A stretch of DNA of 64,000 nt. Source: JAGPUQ01 sp036677085. GTDB lineage: Bacteria; Pseudomonadota; Gammaproteobacteria; Pseudomonadales; Porticoccaceae. The translations under genes and the position numbers were made by a program. Shown piece by piece: positions 49,642-58,503 of the stretch. Location of the stretch: the NCBI GenBank assembly GCA_036677085.1, contig JAKFFI010000017.1:62001-126000 (forward strand), read 5' to 3'. Each line of letters opens with the position of its first letter. The first letter of the stretch is position 1. Below the pieces are notes generated by a model, which did not search any database, was not told where the DNA came from, and saw nothing but the letters and a program-made list of their open reading frames with translations.

Positions 49642-49854
49642 ATGAGCCTACCCAATGCAGATGAAATCAAAGGCAAGTGGAAACAACAGATCGGCGCTGC
49701 CAAGGTCGCCTGGGGCAAGCTGACCGAGGACGAATTATTGCAACTCGAAGGTCATCAACAAAAGCTGGCCGGGCTGATCCAGGAACGTTACGCTATCACG
49801 CGCAACGAAGCCGAAAAACAGGTGCAACAATTTTTCGACAAGCAAAACTTCTGA
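49642..49854 (+). CDS. CsbD-family stress protein
   Basis: A 70-residue hydrophilic helical protein with the CsbD signature: NADEIKGKWKQQIGAAK at the N-terminus and AWGKLTEDELLQLEGHQQKL following. The C-terminal part, RNEAEKQVQQFF, is typical of the proteobacterial YjbJ type. These proteins are abundant in general stress but their biochemical role is unknown. GGAGA lies seven bases before the ATG at 49642; the ATG just before it (49639) is too close. It heads the 5 kb envelope-stress gene set. Confidence 0.9.
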   Translation: MSLPNADEIKGKWKQQIGAAKVAWGKLTEDELLQLEGHQQKLAGLIQERYAITRNEAEKQVQQFFDKQNF

Positions 49855-49939
49855 ACCCCATGCCCATGACGCGGTCTATTTTCAAGTGCGCAAACACACC
49901 CGGTCGCCGTCGTCGGGGCTTCAACTGATGGAGAACACC

Positions 49940-50512
49940 ATGAACACAAACAAATTTTGCTACCGCACTTTTACTGCAATGCTCGCAACTACGGCGTTCA
50001 TCTACGCTGGTTTGTTCAGCGGAGCCGCCAGCGCGGCCGCCACTGCGGAAGAGTTGCACACCGAGGGTCACCAAGCTTTGGAAACCCTGTACAAGACCAA
50101 TCCCGTCGCGCAGGAAATTGCCAAGAGTGCAAAGGCGGTCTTGGTATTTCCCAGCATCGTCAAGGCCGGGCTGATCTTTGGTGGAGCCTATGGCGAAGGC
50201 GTTCTATTCAAGGGCTCCGCTCCTTCCGGTTACTACAACTCGGTGTCAGCATCCTGGGGTCTGCAGGCCGGCGCCCAATCCTATGGCTACGCGGTATTTC
50301 TGATGAACGACAACGCGATTCAGTATCTCGACAAGTCGGAAGGCTGGGAGCTTGGCGTCGGGCCCACGGTAGTGGTCGTGAATGAAGGCGTCGCCAAGAA
50401 TATTTCGACGTCGACGCTGAAAGACGATGCCTACGCCTTCGTGTTCGACCAACAGGGCTTGATGGCCAGCTTCAGCATCGAGGGAACCAAGATCTCGCGC
50501 ATCAAACGCTGA
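49940..50512 (+). CDS. SYLF (YSC84-type) lipid-binding secreted protein
   Basis: A 190-residue protein with a signal peptide (FTAMLATTAFIYAGLFSGAA, cleavage likely after ASA) and a SYLF domain. Recognisable segments are EIAKSAKAVLVFPSIVKAG, IFGGAYGEGVLFKG, YNSVSASWGLQAGAQSYG and VFDQQGLMASFSIEGTKIS. SYLF domains bind phosphoinositides in eukaryotes, and bacterial copies are periplasmic or outer-membrane linked. GGAGA six bases upstream supports the ATG at 49940. CsbD, SYLF and BON genes frequently cluster in proteobacterial stress loci. Confidence 0.9.
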   Translation: MNTNKFCYRTFTAMLATTAFIYAGLFSGAASAAATAEELHTEGHQALETLYKTNPVAQEIAKSAKAVLVFPSIVKAGLIFGGAYGEGVLFKGSAPSGYYNSVSASWGLQAGAQSYGYAVFLMNDNAIQYLDKSEGWELGVGPTVVVVNEGVAKNISTSTLKDDAYAFVFDQQGLMASFSIEGTKISRIKR

Positions 50513-50598
50513 TCCGGCCGGTCGCGAAAATCCTCTGCGAATCGTCACGTGACTGACGACAATCCACATCAGCCCTATTAACCGATTGGAGCAATATT

Positions 50599-51450
50599 AT
50601 GATCATGTCCACGCAATTTAGACCACTAACCCTCGCTGCCGCCATCGCGCTGGCGATAGCGACTGCCAGCGGTCCTGTCGTCGCCGACACCGTATCCCAG
50701 GATATCACCGAGGCACGACAGGAAACCCAGATCTGGACTACCTATGCGCTGAGTCCCTATCTGCGTGCCAGCGATCTCAAGGTATCCGTCGACAACGGCA
50801 AGGCCACGCTGACCGGGACTGTTGAAGAAGATATCAGCAAGGATCTGGCCAAGGAAGTCGCCCTCGGCGTCAAGGGCATCACCGCAGTTGATAATCAAAT
50901 CCTGGTGAAGCCTGATTACACGCCCCCTGCGCGCGCCGCCGACCGCAGTTACGGTGAAGTGATTGACGACGCCACCATCACCGCCGCCATCAAGTCGAAG
51001 CTGTTGTGGAGCAAGCATACCGACGGACTGAGCACCGAGGTCACCACGACCCTGGGCGAGGTAACGCTGAAGGGGACCGCCGATCGCGCAGCGGCCAAGG
51101 ATCTTGCTGGACGTCTGGCGCGGAATACCCGCGGTGTGGTGGCGGTGAACAACCAATTGGTCGTCAAGGAGGACGCAAAGCCGACCGTGGCAGAAACGAC
51201 CAAAAGCGCCGCCACAGAGGTTGGCAAGGATATTTCCGATGCCTGGATCACCGCCAAAGTGAAGTCGACGCTGATGTATTCGAGCAATGTTGACGGCTCT
51301 GCCATCACCGTTGATACCAAGGGCGGCGTGGTCACGCTGGCCGGCGCAGTCGCCAGCGGCAGTGAACAGGCGCTCGCCATCGAGCTCGCAGAGAATGTGC
51401 GCGGCGTCAAGAGCGTTGACGCCAAGGGTCTCACCCATATCACCCGCTGA
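50599..51450 (+). CDS. Periplasmic protein with three BON domains
   Basis: A 283-residue secreted protein. The signal peptide (LTLAAAIALAIATASGPVVA) is followed by three BON domains, starting near residues 37, 118 and 213. Each has the beta-alpha-beta-beta pattern and the closing GVxxVxN/D turn (GVKGITAVDNQI, NTRGVVAVNNQL and NVRGVKSVDAKG). BON domains bind phospholipid and stabilise the envelope, as in OsmY. A GGAGCAA ribosome site supports the start. It lies between the SYLF gene and a phospholipase D gene, all on one strand. Confidence 0.92.
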   Translation: MIMSTQFRPLTLAAAIALAIATASGPVVADTVSQDITEARQETQIWTTYALSPYLRASDLKVSVDNGKATLTGTVEEDISKDLAKEVALGVKGITAVDNQILVKPDYTPPARAADRSYGEVIDDATITAAIKSKLLWSKHTDGLSTEVTTTLGEVTLKGTADRAAAKDLAGRLARNTRGVVAVNNQLVVKEDAKPTVAETTKSAATEVGKDISDAWITAKVKSTLMYSSNVDGSAITVDTKGGVVTLAGAVASGSEQALAIELAENVRGVKSVDAKGLTHITR

Positions 51451-51599
51451 CGCCACCTGAGGATCCTCGCGCGCTCCACATCCCGGAATTGCGCGGGGAT
51501 CTTCTTCCTGTTTGTTCCTGTTTGCGTCCTGCACCAGAATGCAGTGCCGCTCACCACCCCACCGAGCTGCCTCAATACCCCGCCATGCAAGGACTCCGC

Positions 51600-52991
51600 A
51601 TGAATCTACTGGATGCGCGCGCTCTGGTCGCAGTTGGCGTCGCGCTGTGCCTGGCGCTGATTTCCGCGTGCACTTCGCTGCCGACGATAGTGCCGGACAT
51701 GGCGCATAGGCCGGCGAAGGCGGTTCAGGTCAGCGGCACGCACGGCCCGCTGTCCACCAAACGCAGCAAGGCTATCGTCGATCGGCTCAAGGCAAGCGGC
51801 GCCGATACCGATATCTTCGCCGTCCATCTGGCCGTCGAAGAGGCCATCAACGGCAGTCCGCTGACCGCCGGCAACAAGGTTCTGCTGTTGCAGGACGGGC
51901 CCACCACCTATGCGGCGATGTTCGCCGCGATCGACGCCGCGCGCGACCACATCAACATGGAGACGTACATCCTCGACGATGACGAAATCGGCCAGCGCTT
52001 CGCTGCCGCACTGATCGCCAAGCAGCAGGAAAACGTTCAGGTCAATCTGATTTACGACAGCGTCGGCACACTCAATACGCCGGACGAGTTCTTCACCCGC
52101 CTCGCCGCGGCCGGCATCAAGCTGGTGGAATTCAATCCGGTCAATCCACTGACGGCGAAGGCCGGCTGGGACGTCAACCAACGCGATCATCGCAAGTTGC
52201 TGGTCGTCGATGGACGCATCGCCTTCCTCGGCGGCATCAATATCAGCGGCGTTTATGCCAGCGGGTCCAGTCCGGGCGTGCACGCGCGCCCCACCGGCAC
52301 ATTGCCCTGGCGTGACACGCACCTCCAGGTGGAAGGGCCAGTGGTCGCCGAACTGCAAAAGCTGTTCATCGAGACCTGGGACAAACAGAAAGGCGAACCC
52401 CTCGCCGAGCGCATTTATTTTCCACTACCCGTGGTGGTCGGCAACGAAGTGGTACGTGCTATCGGCAGCTCACCCGATGAACCCTACAGCCTGATCTACG
52501 CCACGCTGATTTCGGCATTGCGCAGCGCGCAGACCGAGATCTGGCTGACCAATGCCTATTTCGTACCTGATCCGCAACTGATGGCCGCATTGAAAGCAGC
52601 CGTCACACGTGGCGTGGATGTGCGCCTGGTGGTGCCGAGCATCACCGATTCGTGGTTGGTATTTCACGCCGGACGCGCGCACTACAGCGAACTGTTGAAA
52701 GCAGGCGTCAAACTGTATGAGCGCGGCGATGCGCTGCTGCACGTAAAAACCGCGGTGATCGACGGCGTGTGGTCCACGGTTGGCTCGACCAACCTCGACT
52801 GGCGCAGTTTTCTGCACAACCATGAGGTCAATGCCGTCGTGCTCGGCACCGAGTTTGGCGAGCGCATGCGCGCCGCCTTCCAGGCCGACTTGGCTAAATC
52901 GCAACAGATCAAACTCAACGAATGGCGCCGTCGCCCCATCGCTGACCGGACCAAAGAGGTCGTTGCGCACCTGTGGGAATACTGGCTGTGA
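51600..52991 (+). CDS. Phospholipase D-family protein (cardiolipin synthase-like lipoprotein)
   Basis: A 463-residue protein with two HKD motifs: QRDHRKLLVVDGRIAFLGG, and LHVKTAVIDGVWSTVGSTN in the C-terminal half. Spacing matches bacterial cardiolipin synthases (ClsB/ClsC). The N-terminus has a signal with ALISACTSL, a lipobox, so the enzyme is probably a lipoprotein and not the usual membrane-anchored form. It could make or remodel cardiolipin. AAGGA before the ATG at 51600 supports the start; another ATG (MQGLRM) is 15 bases earlier. It is coupled by GTGA overlap to the following unknown gene. Confidence 0.9.
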   Translation: MNLLDARALVAVGVALCLALISACTSLPTIVPDMAHRPAKAVQVSGTHGPLSTKRSKAIVDRLKASGADTDIFAVHLAVEEAINGSPLTAGNKVLLLQDGPTTYAAMFAAIDAARDHINMETYILDDDEIGQRFAAALIAKQQENVQVNLIYDSVGTLNTPDEFFTRLAAAGIKLVEFNPVNPLTAKAGWDVNQRDHRKLLVVDGRIAFLGGINISGVYASGSSPGVHARPTGTLPWRDTHLQVEGPVVAELQKLFIETWDKQKGEPLAERIYFPLPVVVGNEVVRAIGSSPDEPYSLIYATLISALRSAQTEIWLTNAYFVPDPQLMAALKAAVTRGVDVRLVVPSITDSWLVFHAGRAHYSELLKAGVKLYERGDALLHVKTAVIDGVWSTVGSTNLDWRSFLHNHEVNAVVLGTEFGERMRAAFQADLAKSQQIKLNEWRRRPIADRTKEVVAHLWEYWL

Positions 52992-53929
52992 ACGCCGTGC
53001 GCGCAGTAGTCGCTTTGGCGCTTTCCCGCCGCACGCGACCGCTGCGGGCGATACTGTTGTACACGTTGTTAGGGCCTCTCGCTTTGCCGCTGGCGCAAGC
53101 ACAGGGAGCGGCCGCGCTGAAGGCGCAACATGCCGACTTGCGCGCCGAACTCGCCAGCAACCAGTTTCACCGCCCACTGCACGTTGAGTCGCACCAGATT
53201 GCAGACGACCTCAAAGGCGACGTCTACGCGCGCATCGAACAGCCGTTTGCCACGGTCGCCACCGCGCTCCAGGACGTCGATCACTGGTGCGACATTCTGA
53301 TGCTGCATCTCAATGTCAAAGGCTGCAAGGCGTCGTCGTCGCCGCGCGGCGACGACAGGCTGAGTGTCACTGTCGGACGCAAGCGCGATCAACCGCTACT
53401 CGACGCCTATCTGCTGGAATTCAGCTATCGGGTAGTGACGGCTACGCGGGACTATCTGCAAGTAGTGCTGGAGGCGGCTGAAGGGCCGTTGGGCACTGGG
53501 CGCTATCGCATCCTGCTTGAAGTGGTGGCGCTCGATGAGCAGCGCAGTTTCCTGCACCTGGCGTATTCCTCCGCCTACGGCCTGCCGGCACGCATGGCAA
53601 CCCAGTCTTATCTGGCGACCACGGGCCGCGACAAGGTCGGCTTCAGCATCGTTGGCCGCGAGGCCGATGGGCAGCCAGTCTACCAGCGCGGCCTGCGGGG
53701 CATGGTCGAGCGCAACACAATGCGCTATTACCTGGCTATCGAAGCCTACCTGGACGCACTGGCAACGCCGGCGCCACTGCGTCTCGACAAACGGCTGAAC
53801 GACTGGTACGCCAGCACCGAACGCTATCCGCTGCAACTCCACGAACTCGACCGCAATGAATACCTCACCATGAAACATAAGGAGATCCGCCGCCAGCTGC
53901 GCCTGGCATCACCCGCTGCGGCGCGGTGA
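52988..53929 (+). CDS. Secreted protein of unknown function, coupled to the phospholipase D gene
   Basis: A 313-residue protein with a basic N-terminus and signal helix (LRAILLYTLLGPLALPLAQA), then a soluble domain. It includes a helix-grip-like stretch (DDLKGDVYARIEQPFATVATAL, here split, with WCDILMLHLNVKGCKAS) and later strands (YLLEFSYRVVTATRDYLQVV). The layout recalls START/SRPBCC lipid-binding folds, but no family could be named. Two cysteines sit near residue 100 (WCDIL, KGCKAS) and could form a disulfide. The GTG start overlaps the phospholipase D stop, so the products are made together; a lipid-handling partner role is inference. Confidence 0.75.
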   Translation: MNAVRAVVALALSRRTRPLRAILLYTLLGPLALPLAQAQGAAALKAQHADLRAELASNQFHRPLHVESHQIADDLKGDVYARIEQPFATVATALQDVDHWCDILMLHLNVKGCKASSSPRGDDRLSVTVGRKRDQPLLDAYLLEFSYRVVTATRDYLQVVLEAAEGPLGTGRYRILLEVVALDEQRSFLHLAYSSAYGLPARMATQSYLATTGRDKVGFSIVGREADGQPVYQRGLRGMVERNTMRYYLAIEAYLDALATPAPLRLDKRLNDWYASTERYPLQLHELDRNEYLTMKHKEIRRQLRLASPAAAR

Positions 53930-54124
53930 CGCCAAGCGCAGCTACACCCGGCGTATCCCTGTTGTAGGCCTCCCACCATCCGTTGCCCGACGTGTTTGCG
54001 CATGCCGTACGTGCGCTCTCCCCGTAACCCGTCCTGAGTGCTGCCCGGCACGCTGACAAACAACGGGGGTCGGAAAGCTTCGCCCGAAAATCAGGAAATC
54101 CCCAGTGAGCAGGTCTGCGCCGAG

Positions 54125-54194
54125 GCAAGCGCCATTATTTGCCAAACCAACGCGCCCGACAGCGCAGCAAGCGAAAAACGGTGAAATATCCGGG
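54125..54194. repeat. 70-bp repeat, second copy (probable IS end)
   Basis: This segment matches 49012-49081 in the same orientation with four differences in 70 bases. It ends directly against the stop codon of the small secreted-protein gene at 54195. With the first copy it brackets the csbD-SYLF-BON-PLD genes. No transposase sequence is attached to this copy. Confidence 0.75.
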
Positions 54195-54509
54195 TTAGCG
54201 GGCGTTGTGCTTTTTGCGGGCGATGGTACGGCTGGTGTGATCCTGTCGGTGGTGCAGGGCGGCGCGCTCCTTGCCGGTCACCACGCCGTCAGCTTTGGCC
54301 CGATCCTCGGCCCGTTGCACAAGGTTCTGCTGGCCTTCCAGTCGCGCAGCTTCGTTGGCGTTCAGAGCGCTGGCCTCGACACCCTGTTCAATCCGGCGCT
54401 CCTGGTTTTCCCGCCGCTGATCGAGCCCCGGGGTGTTGGTGCCGGCGGCGTGGGCCATGGTTGCGGCAAAGGTGGCCGCGAGCAGTGCGGGGATGAGCAA
54501 TCTTGTCAT
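54195..54509 (-). CDS. Small secreted protein of unknown function
   Basis: A 104-residue protein with a signal peptide (MTRLLIPALLAATFAATMA, cleavage after AHA) and a short helical, highly charged mature part: GTNTPGLDQRRENQERRI, EAARLEGQQNLVQRAED and GVVTGKERAALHHRQD. Similar small periplasmic proteins with the NTPGxxQRxxNQxxRI pattern are common in proteobacteria and unnamed. GGAGAAC seven bases before the ATG at 54509 supports the start. Its stop codon abuts the 70-bp repeat, so the natural downstream sequence may have been lost. Confidence 0.8.
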   Translation of the reverse strand: MTRLLIPALLAATFAATMAHAAGTNTPGLDQRRENQERRIEQGVEASALNANEAARLEGQQNLVQRAEDRAKADGVVTGKERAALHHRQDHTSRTIARKKHNAR

Positions 54510-54617
54510 GACGGCGTTCTCCATGGCAGTTGGTTACCGACGCGAATGTCGGCAGGGCAAACAACGGTAGCGGATGGTACCGGTTGACCCTGGTTTCTGA
54601 AGTTAGGGGAAAGTTGT

Positions 54618-55739
54618 TCAGGCCATGGCGGCGATGGTGCGGCGAAATCTGAGCAGGGCAAGGCTGAACAGCGTGGTTCCGATAACGGCTATCGCCACCA
54701 TTTGCGGCCATACCACCGAAAGTCCGGCGCCGCGGTAGAGGATCGCCTGGGCCAGCATCACGAACTGGGTGGTGGGCGCGGCCAGCATGGCAATCTGCAC
54801 CGGTTCCGGCATGCTCTCGCGCGGCGTGGTGCCACCGGAGAGCATCTGCAGCGGCAGCAGCACCAGAATCAGCAGCAGACCGAACTGGGGCATGGACCGC
54901 GCGACGGTGCCGAGGAAGATACCCATGGAGGTGGTCGCGAACAGGTGCAGGGTGGCGCCCGCCAGAAACAGCAGGACCGAACCTTCGATGGGCACTCCGA
55001 GCCAGCCCTGCACCACCACCGTCAGTGCGAAGGTGGTGGCGACGAGCACTACCAGCGCCATTGCCCAGACCTTGGCGGACATGATCTCGAAGGGCGTCAC
55101 CGGCATCACCAGCAGATGTTCGACGGTGCCGTGCTCGCGCTCGCGGATCAGCGCCGCGCCGGTGAGCACGATGGACAGCATGGTGATGTTGTTGATCACC
55201 TCCATCACGCCGCCGAACCAGGATTTGTTGAGCTCCGGATTGAAGCGCGCGCGCAGTTCGAGCGCCACGGCCGGCCGCGGCGCCGCGCGCTGGTGGGCGA
55301 GGAACTCCGCCACTTCAGCGGTCACCATGGCCTGCACATAACCGCTGCCGGAGAAGGCCTGACTCATGCGCGTGGCATCCACATTGAGCTGCAGGGTCGG
55401 CGCGCGGCCCGCCAGCAGATCGCGCTGGAAGTCGGGCGGGATGTCGAGTGCGAACATGTACTCCCCGGCATCCATGCCGGCATCCATCTGCGGCTGCCCG
55501 ATCAGCGCCGGCGCCACGAAATGGGGCGGATAGAAGGCGCCGATGATGCGCGCCGACAGCGGCGAGCCGTCTTCGTCGACGATCGCGATGGGTGCCCGGT
55601 TGAGAGTTTCCGGCATCGCGGTCGCGGCGCTGTAGATGGCGAACGTGAAGGCGTAGACGATCAGCACCAGCATCACGGGATCGCGCGCGAGACTGCGCAG
55701 TTCCTTGATCCCCAGGTTCAGAATATTGTTCACGCGCAT
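54618..55739 (-). CDS. yhhJ: ABC-2 type permease YhhJ-like
   Basis: A 373-residue ABC-2 permease with one N-terminal helix, a large periplasmic domain (about residues 45-170), and five C-terminal helices. The conserved REREHGTVEHLLVMPVTPFEI loop, here split as REREHGTVEHLLV and MPVTPFEIM, is that of the YhhJ/YbhR family. It starts two bases after the RbbA-like gene and completes an export system with the RbbA-like ATPase/permease and the HlyD-type adaptor. Such systems export drugs or lipophilic compounds through TolC; the substrate here is unknown. Confidence 0.9.
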   Translation of the reverse strand: MRVNNILNLGIKELRSLARDPVMLVLIVYAFTFAIYSAATAMPETLNRAPIAIVDEDGSPLSARIIGAFYPPHFVAPALIGQPQMDAGMDAGEYMFALDIPPDFQRDLLAGRAPTLQLNVDATRMSQAFSGSGYVQAMVTAEVAEFLAHQRAAPRPAVALELRARFNPELNKSWFGGVMEVINNITMLSIVLTGAALIREREHGTVEHLLVMPVTPFEIMSAKVWAMALVVLVATTFALTVVVQGWLGVPIEGSVLLFLAGATLHLFATTSMGIFLGTVARSMPQFGLLLILVLLPLQMLSGGTTPRESMPEPVQIAMLAAPTTQFVMLAQAILYRGAGLSVVWPQMVAIAVIGTTLFSLALLRFRRTIAAMA

Positions 55740-55741
55740 GC

Positions 55742-58492
55742 TCAGCGCTCCTGCTTGCGGGTCAGCAGCGCGCCGAGCCCGAGCAGTACCGGGATGGCGA
55801 GCGCCAGGGGTATCAGGGCCAGGTGGAGGTCGGCGAAGTGGAGGCCCTTGGAGAAGGTCCCTCGCGTGATCATGAGGAAATAGGTGGTGGGGTAGATCTG
55901 CCCGATCGCGCGTCCCGCGCCTTCCAGGGAGGAGACCGGATCGATCATGCCGGAAAACTCGACCGCGGGCAGGATGGTGAGCACCGCGGTGCCGAAGATG
56001 GCTGCGATCTGGCTGCGCATGAAGGTGGAAATCACCAGCCCCAGGGTGGTCGAGGCGATCACGTAGAGCAGGGCGGCGAATGTCAGGGTCGGCAGGCTGC
56101 CGGTCATGGGGACGCGGAACAGGGTCACCGCGAGCAGCCACAGCAGGGCGAAGTTCACCATCGCAAGAGCGACATAGGGCAGTTGTTTGCCCACCAGAAA
56201 TTCGAGCCGGCTCACCGGCGTGACGTAGAGGTTGATGATGGAGCCCAGTTCCTTTTCGCGCACCACGGCGAGGGCGGCGAGCATGGCGGGGATCAGCATC
56301 AGCAGCAGCGGAATCATCGCCGGCACCATGGCCACCAGGCTTTTCACGTCCGGGTTGTAGCGAAACCGGATTTCGATGTGCATGGGCTCGGCAACAGCGC
56401 CCATCGGGCTCCGCGCGCTCTGGGTGGCGAGCCACTGGGCATGGATGCCCTGCACGTAGCCGCGGATGGTCTCGGCGCGGGTGGGCATGGCGCCGTCGAT
56501 CCAGGCGCCGATGGCGACCGGACGGCCGCGCGCGACATCGCGGGCGAATCCGGGCGGGATTTCCACCGCCAGACCGAGCTCGCCGGCGCGCATGCGTTGG
56601 TCGAGGTCGGCGTAATCGCGCAGCGGTGGCCGTTCGGAAAAATAGCGCGAGCCAGCCAGGTTCAGCCCATAGTCGCGACTGGTGGTGGTCTGGTCGTGAT
56701 CGAGCACCGCGTAGGTGAGATCCTCGACATCCAGGGTGATGCCGTAGCCCATCACCAGCATCAGAATCAGGCTGCCCAGCAGCGCCAGGGTCAGGCGGAT
56801 CGGGTCGCGGGTGAGTTCGAGCGCTTCGCGCCGGGTGTAGCTCAACAGGCGGCGCAGATCGACGCGGCGATTGGCCGTTGCCGGTCCGGGCTGGGTCGCG
56901 GCGGCCGAGAGCAGCGGCGGCGATGCGGAATCGGCGTTCGTGGCGCCGGCAGCTTCCTCCAGATAGCCGACGAAGGTATTTTCCAGGGTCTCGGCGCCCC
57001 GCCGTGCCACCAGCGCCGCCGGGGTATCGGTGGCCAGCACCCGTCCGGCATGCATCAGCGCGATGCGGTCGCAGCGCTCGGCCTCGTTCATGAAGTGGGT
57101 GGAGATGAAGATGGTCACCCCGTCGCGGCGCGACAACTCGACCAGGGCGCGCCAGAAGCCGTCGCGGGCGATCGGGTCCACGCCCGAGGTGGGTTCGTCG
57201 AGGATCAGCAGTTCCGGGCCGTGGATCAGCGCCACGGCCAGCGACAGGCGCTGGCGGACGCCGAGCGGCAGCGCGTTGGGCAGTGCGTCCATGACGCCTT
57301 CGAGATCGAAGCGCCCCGCCATCTCCTGTACCCGTTCCGGGATCAGTGCCTCGCTCAGCGCGAACAGGCGTGCGTGCAGCGCCAGGTTCTGGCGCACCGT
57401 CAGCTCGGTGTACAGCGAGAATGCTTGCGACATGTAACCGACGCGCCGGCGGGTATCCAGGTCGCGCGGATCGACGGCCTGGCCGAACAACCGGGCCTGC
57501 CCGGCGCTCGGCGACAACAGGCCGGTCAGCATCTTCATGGTGGTGGTCTTGCCGCAGCCGTTGGAGCCGATAAAGCCGAAGATCTCGCCGCGCTGGATGC
57601 GAAAACTGACCTGATCCACGGCGACGAAATCGCCGAACTTCATGCTGAGGTCCTGCGCCTCGATGGCGACGTCATCGTCGCCCGTGCGCGGCGGGATCAC
57701 CACGGCCCGGTGGCCTCGGCGCCGGCTTTCCGGCAGCAGGGCGATGAAGGCTGCCTCCAGCGTGGCGCTGCCGGTGCGCTCCAGCAGTGCCTGCGGCGTA
57801 CCGGTGGCCAGCACCGCGCCGGCGTCCATCGCCACCAGCCAGTCGAAGCGCGCGGCCTCCTCCATGTAGGCGGTCGCCACCAGCACGCTCATCCCGGGGC
57901 GCGCCGCGCGGATACCCGCGATCAGCTCCCAGAACTGGCGCCGCGACAGGGGATCGACGCCGGTGGTGGGTTCGTCCAGGATCAACAGGTCGGGGTCGTG
58001 GATGAGCGCGCAGCACAGGCCGAGCTTCTGCTTCATGCCGCCGGAGAGCTTGCCCGCCGGGCGGTCGATGAAGGGCGCCAGTCCGGTGGCCGCGGTGAGT
58101 TCCCGGATGCGCTCCGTGCGCGCGGCGCGGCCGTGGCCGAACAGGCTGCCGAAGAAATCCAGGTTCTCGAAGATGGACAGCGTCGGGTAGAGGTTCTTGC
58201 CCAGGCCCTGGGGCATGTAGGCGATGCGCGGGCACACGCGCCGGCGGTGGCGGGCGTCGGCCATGTCGCCGCCCAGTACCTCCATGCGCCCGCTCTGAAT
58301 GGCGCGCGCGCCGGCGATCAGGGCCAGCAGGCTGGATTTGCCGACGCCGTCGGGGCCGATCAGGCCGAGCAGCTGGCCGGCGGGCAGTTCCAGGTCGACG
58401 CGATCGAGCGCCCGCACCGCGCCGTAGCGCAGACCGATGCCGGTCAGGCGCGCCACGGGCACGGCATCAGGACTCACGGCCTCAATGCTCAC
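55742..58492 (-). CDS. rbbA: RbbA-type double-ATPase/ABC-2 permease fusion
   Basis: A 916-residue fusion. Two ABC ATPase domains occupy about residues 15-240 (Walker A GPDGVGKSSLL, signature LSGGMKQKLGLC, Walker B LLILDEPTTGVDP) and 275-500 (GSNGCGKTTTM; a variant signature, LPLGVRQRLSLAVAL; LLILDEPTSGVDP). An ABC-2 permease domain with about six helices fills the C-terminal third. This is the RbbA/YhiH architecture, described both as ribosome-associated ATPase and as transporter. The GTG at 58492 overlaps the upstream stop (GTGA). A 15-bp duplication around this junction creates a second GTG at 58477, leaving the start ambiguous by five codons. Confidence 0.92.
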   Translation of the reverse strand: MSIEAVSPDAVPVARLTGIGLRYGAVRALDRVDLELPAGQLLGLIGPDGVGKSSLLALIAGARAIQSGRMEVLGGDMADARHRRRVCPRIAYMPQGLGKNLYPTLSIFENLDFFGSLFGHGRAARTERIRELTAATGLAPFIDRPAGKLSGGMKQKLGLCCALIHDPDLLILDEPTTGVDPLSRRQFWELIAGIRAARPGMSVLVATAYMEEAARFDWLVAMDAGAVLATGTPQALLERTGSATLEAAFIALLPESRRRGHRAVVIPPRTGDDDVAIEAQDLSMKFGDFVAVDQVSFRIQRGEIFGFIGSNGCGKTTTMKMLTGLLSPSAGQARLFGQAVDPRDLDTRRRVGYMSQAFSLYTELTVRQNLALHARLFALSEALIPERVQEMAGRFDLEGVMDALPNALPLGVRQRLSLAVALIHGPELLILDEPTSGVDPIARDGFWRALVELSRRDGVTIFISTHFMNEAERCDRIALMHAGRVLATDTPAALVARRGAETLENTFVGYLEEAAGATNADSASPPLLSAAATQPGPATANRRVDLRRLLSYTRREALELTRDPIRLTLALLGSLILMLVMGYGITLDVEDLTYAVLDHDQTTTSRDYGLNLAGSRYFSERPPLRDYADLDQRMRAGELGLAVEIPPGFARDVARGRPVAIGAWIDGAMPTRAETIRGYVQGIHAQWLATQSARSPMGAVAEPMHIEIRFRYNPDVKSLVAMVPAMIPLLLMLIPAMLAALAVVREKELGSIINLYVTPVSRLEFLVGKQLPYVALAMVNFALLWLLAVTLFRVPMTGSLPTLTFAALLYVIASTTLGLVISTFMRSQIAAIFGTAVLTILPAVEFSGMIDPVSSLEGAGRAIGQIYPTTYFLMITRGTFSKGLHFADLHLALIPLALAIPVLLGLGALLTRKQER

Positions 58493-58503
58493 GGCCTCAA
58501 CGT
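58474..58503. repeat. 15-bp tandem duplication at the yhiI/rbbA junction
   Basis: Two adjacent 15-base units (ctcacggcctcaatg and ctcacggcctcaacg) span the overlap between the adaptor gene stop and the rbbA start. The duplication doubles the GTGA start context and adds five in-frame codons. Confidence 0.65.
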
